Shown piece by piece: positions 5,863 through 7,580 of a DNA stretch of 7,580 nucleotides (positions are counted from its first letter, which is position 1; each line of letters starts with the position of its first letter). The stretch lies in contig CACYBG010000178.1 in NCBI GenBank assembly GCA_902772605.1, positions 1 through 7,580 of the forward strand. The letters run 5' to 3'. The DNA is from an uncultured Spirochaetaceae bacterium (lineage in GTDB: Bacteria > Spirochaetota > Spirochaetia > Treponematales > Treponemataceae). The position numbers were made by a program, and so were the translations under genes. The notes under the pieces were generated by a model, which saw only the letters and a program-made list of their open reading frames with translations, had not been told where the DNA came from and ran no database searches.

Positions 5863-6828
5863 ATGGAAAAAAAAGAACGCGCCGGAAACAACAGGACTTT
5901 AACTCTGTCGGAAAATGAAATTGAACCGTTGAAGAAAAGGCTTCTCACGGAAAAAAACATTGCGAAAGATGTCGATGTCACGAACAGAACATTGAATGGT
6001 GATGTCCTGACGATGCTGGATTATGTCCCTGACGAATTTGCAGACCTGATTATAATCGACCCGCCGTACAACCTTTCCAAAAATTTCAACGGGCTTAAAT
6101 TCAATTCGCGCAGCTCTTCACGATACGATGAATATCTTTCGACATGGTTTCCAAAGGTCTGCAAAAAACTGAAGTCCAACGGTTCGCTTTACATGTGCGG
6201 CGACTGGAAATGCACGTCTTCACTTCAACGAGCCATTGAAAAGGAACTTACGATTCTTAACCGCATAACGTGGCAGCGTGAAAAAGGTCGCGGTTCAAAA
6301 TCAAACTGGAAAAACGGAATGGAAGACATCTGGTTTGCAGTTAAAAATCCGAACGACTATTATTTTGACGTTGACTCAGTGATGATGAAAAGAAAAGTCC
6401 TGGCTCCATACAAGGTCGATGGAAAACCAAAAGACTGGGATGAAAGCGACGATGGAAATTTCAGATTGACATATCCGTCGAATTTTTGGGATGACATTTC
6501 CATTCCGTTCTGGTCCATGCCTGAAAACACAGACCATCCGACGCAGAAATCGGAAAAGCTTTATGCAAAATTGATTTTGGCATCTTCAAAAAAAGGCGGA
6601 ATGATTTTCGATCCGTTTTTGGGAAGCGGCACATCGAGCGTCGTTGCAAAAAAACTGGACAGGAATTATTGCGGAATCGAACTCAATGAAGAATACTGTC
6701 TGTGGGCGGAAAAGCGTCTGTTGATGGCGGATTCAGACAAAACGATTCAGGGATATTCCGATGGAGTTTTTTGGGAAAGGAACACCTTGAAAATCCAGCA
6801 GAAAAACAAGGCTACATCAAAAGATTAA
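5863..6828 (+). CDS. Beta-class DNA methyltransferase (N6-adenine or N4-cytosine)
   Basis: A 321-residue S-adenosylmethionine-dependent DNA methyltransferase. The catalytic motif IV, DLIIIDPPYN with DPPY at 66-69, comes before the AdoMet-binding motif I, FDPFLGSGTSS (FxGxG at 252-256), so the motif order is that of the beta class. HPTQKSEKL (225-233) is the usual motif X, and YCGIELNEEY (269-278) follows motif I as motif II. The 150 or so residues between the halves (about 75-220) would hold the target recognition domain. DPPY is more usual for adenine-N6 methylation, but base and recognition site cannot be read from sequence. No restriction endonuclease gene is visible on either side, so it may be an orphan methyltransferase acting in gene regulation, repair or replication timing, or a remnant of a restriction system. 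Start set at 5863; GC content and codon style look like its neighbours, giving no sign of recent transfer. Confidence 0.93.
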   Translation: MEKKERAGNNRTLTLSENEIEPLKKRLLTEKNIAKDVDVTNRTLNGDVLTMLDYVPDEFADLIIIDPPYNLSKNFNGLKFNSRSSSRYDEYLSTWFPKVCKKLKSNGSLYMCGDWKCTSSLQRAIEKELTILNRITWQREKGRGSKSNWKNGMEDIWFAVKNPNDYYFDVDSVMMKRKVLAPYKVDGKPKDWDESDDGNFRLTYPSNFWDDISIPFWSMPENTDHPTQKSEKLYAKLILASSKKGGMIFDPFLGSGTSSVVAKKLDRNYCGIELNEEYCLWAEKRLLMADSDKTIQGYSDGVFWERNTLKIQQKNKATSKD

Positions 6829-6834
6829 AAAACA

Positions 6835-6994
6835 CTGACACGATGTCAGCAAACAGATGCAGCATTTCAAACGGCAGATATTTAGGGAACCGCAGATTAA
6901 TACATGGCGCATTAATCGGAGTTCCATTAAATCTTCTGTTTTTACGAAAATGAAACGCTCTGTTCATAAACGGCTTATACTGACACTGTGTCAA
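6835..6994. repeat. Nested imperfect palindrome flanked by matching small palindromes
   Basis: CTGACACGATGTCAG (6835-6849) and CTGACACTGTGTCAA (6980-6994) agree at 12 of 15 positions and are each near-perfect palindromes. Between them the sequence folds on itself: AACAGA (6852-6857) with TCTGTT (6959-6964), CATTT (6863-6867) with AAATG (6948-6952), CAGA (6875-6878) with TCTG (6935-6938), ATTTA (6880-6884) with TAAAT (6928-6932), GGAAC (6886-6890) with GTTCC (6921-6925), and GATTAAT (6895-6901) with ATTAATC (6911-6917), around the loop ACATGGCGC. The symmetric layout suggests a small non-coding repeat element, perhaps of the kind mobilised in trans, but only one full copy is in view. Confidence 0.5.
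6875..6943 (+). terminator. Probable terminator of the methyltransferase gene
   Basis: The inner part of the palindrome at 6835-6994 has its base at CAGA/TCTG (6875-6878 with 6935-6938), immediately followed by TTTTT (6939-6943). Stem segments ATTTA/TAAAT, GGAAC/GTTCC and GATTAAT/ATTAATC stack above it with small internal loops. It lies 46 bases after the methyltransferase stop, where the converging pyrE gene makes termination useful. Confidence 0.55.
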
Positions 6995-7009
6995 CAAAAA
7001 AGCAATCAA

Positions 7010-7050
7010 CATAAATAAAGCCGACTAATGTTCATCGCATCAATCGGCTT
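7010..7050 (-). terminator. Intrinsic terminator of pyrE
   Basis: Read on the minus strand, AAGCCGATTGATG (7050-7038) pairs with CATTAGTCGGCTT (7030-7018) in all 13 positions, two of them G-U wobbles, around a 7-base loop, and the transcript then runs into TTTATTTAT. On the plus strand the two wobble positions become A-C mismatches, so the signal is specific to the pyrE direction. It lies 24 bases after the pyrE stop codon. Confidence 0.8.
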
Positions 7051-7073
7051 GCAATCATCCGCACGGATTAATT

Positions 7074-7580
7074 TTATTTTGCACCCCACTGCTCATAATA
7101 TGCATCGATTTCTTTTTTCAACTCATCGGTAATCAATCCGTCTTTTCCTGGAACGTACAGATAATCAACGACATCTTTCATTGAAACGATTGCCTTTGCG
7201 GGGAATCCGTATTTTTCAGTGATTATGTCCAAGGCACTTTTTTCAGAATCCTGAGCGCGTTCCAACCTGTTCAAGCTCACAATCTCACCGACGATTTTAA
7301 TTTTATCGGGAGAGGAAACCTGACCGACTACAATCGGATAAGTTTCTTCTATTGATTTACCGGAAGTCGTAACGTCTTCAATAATCACGACGCGATCGCC
7401 TTCCTTTATTTCACTTCCAAGAAGTTTTCCCTTGTCGGCACCGTGGTCTTTTTCTTCCTTGCGATTTGAACAATAGCGGATTTCTTTTCCATAAAGCTTG
7501 CTGTATGCAATTACGGTTGCAACGCTCAAAGGAATGCCCTTATATGCCGGACCGAACAGAACGTCAAAGTCGTCACCGAA
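7074..7580 (-). CDS. pyrE: Orotate phosphoribosyltransferase (5' end missing)
   Basis: The open frame runs from the right edge and gives the C-terminal 168 residues; about 40 residues and the start lie outside. PyrE joins orotate to PRPP to make orotidine 5'-phosphate, the fifth step of de novo pyrimidine synthesis, in the cytoplasm. Visible hallmarks in order are DVLFGPAYKGIPLSVATVIA at the very start (the conserved substrate region), the flexible catalytic loop RKEEKDHGADKGKLLG (with the usual KDHG), and the PRPP-binding motif VVIIEDVTTSGKSI. The Glu-Asp pair in that last motif replaces the more common Asp-Asp and is a known variant. The C-terminal part VGEIVSLNRLERA and EKYGFPAKAIVSMKDVVDYL fits the family. 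The TTG at 7529-7527 is an internal Leu codon, not the start. The gene converges on the methyltransferase gene and has its own terminator at 7010-7050. Confidence 0.95.
   Translation of the reverse strand, partial: FGDDFDVLFGPAYKGIPLSVATVIAYSKLYGKEIRYCSNRKEEKDHGADKGKLLGSEIKEGDRVVIIEDVTTSGKSIEETYPIVVGQVSSPDKIKIVGEIVSLNRLERAQDSEKSALDIITEKYGFPAKAIVSMKDVVDYLYVPGKDGLITDELKKEIDAYYEQWGAK

Noticed and set aside
4185..6828. HerA-like ATPase next to a DNA methyltransferase as a possible anti-phage defence system
   Set aside because: The ATPase belongs to the DUF853/YjgR family, common as a chromosomal gene, and no nuclease, Sir2, DUF4297 or other effector is present. A structured 121-base gap separates the two genes, so adjacency alone is weak evidence.
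6966..6994. Minus-strand promoter with TTGACA at 6994-6989
   Set aside because: The only AT-rich -10-like sequence at a proper distance is poor (GTTTAT), and transcription would run antisense into the methyltransferase without a gene to serve.
6812..7012. 66-residue minus-strand reading frame downstream of pyrE
   Set aside because: It runs through the palindromic element and into the methyltransferase 3' end, has no ribosome site or recognisable domain, and follows the pyrE terminator.
1..7580. CRISPR array, tRNA, rRNA or insertion sequence
   Set aside because: No regularly spaced repeats, no tRNA-like cloverleaf or CCA-ended segment, and no transposase reading frame were seen by eye.

Overview
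The window looks like ordinary chromosome from a moderately AT-rich bacterium. Gene content suggests a spirochaete, most likely a host-associated Treponema: a FIST sensor gene paired with a soluble methyl-accepting signalling protein, a MacB/LolD-type ABC exporter, a DUF853 HerA-like ATPase, and strong purine-rich Shine-Dalgarno sites. This assignment is inference from gene content and style; no rRNA or other phylogenetic marker is present.

Layout from left to right. (1) 1-1609: the end of an operon for a MacB-type ABC transporter, with an ATPase cut by the window edge and overlapping its FtsX-fold permease by 8 bases. A hairpin terminator follows at 1611-1679. (2) 1610-1955: a 346-base gap holding that terminator, a TATAAT promoter, and a leader with a perfect 10-bp dyad just before the next ribosome binding site. 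(3) 1956-3974: a FIST-domain sensor and, 3 bases later, a soluble chemotaxis signalling protein with no sensor, membrane or HAMP segment of its own. Together they look like a receptor split over two genes. (4) 3975-4184: three hairpins, the last a strong T-tailed terminator, then a structured leader. (5) 4185-5741: a DUF853/YjgR HerA-like ATPase with a glycine-zipper tail. (6) 5742-5862: a long inverted repeat. (7) 5863-6828: a beta-class DNA methyltransferase with no restriction enzyme in view. (8) 6829-7073: convergent intergenic region containing a large nested imperfect palindrome flanked by two nearly identical small palindromes, plus a minus-strand terminator. (9) 7074-7580: pyrE on the minus strand, with its 5' end beyond the window.

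How the parts relate: the ABC pair and the FIST/MCP pair are each clear two-gene units. The HerA-like ATPase and the methyltransferase share a strand without a convincing terminator between them, so read-through is possible, but no functional link is evident. pyrE is independent. The most interesting items are the split FIST/MCP receptor with its unusual leader, and the intergenic hairpins, several of which share a GATTRAT core and a 9-base loop and may be copies of a small repeat family.
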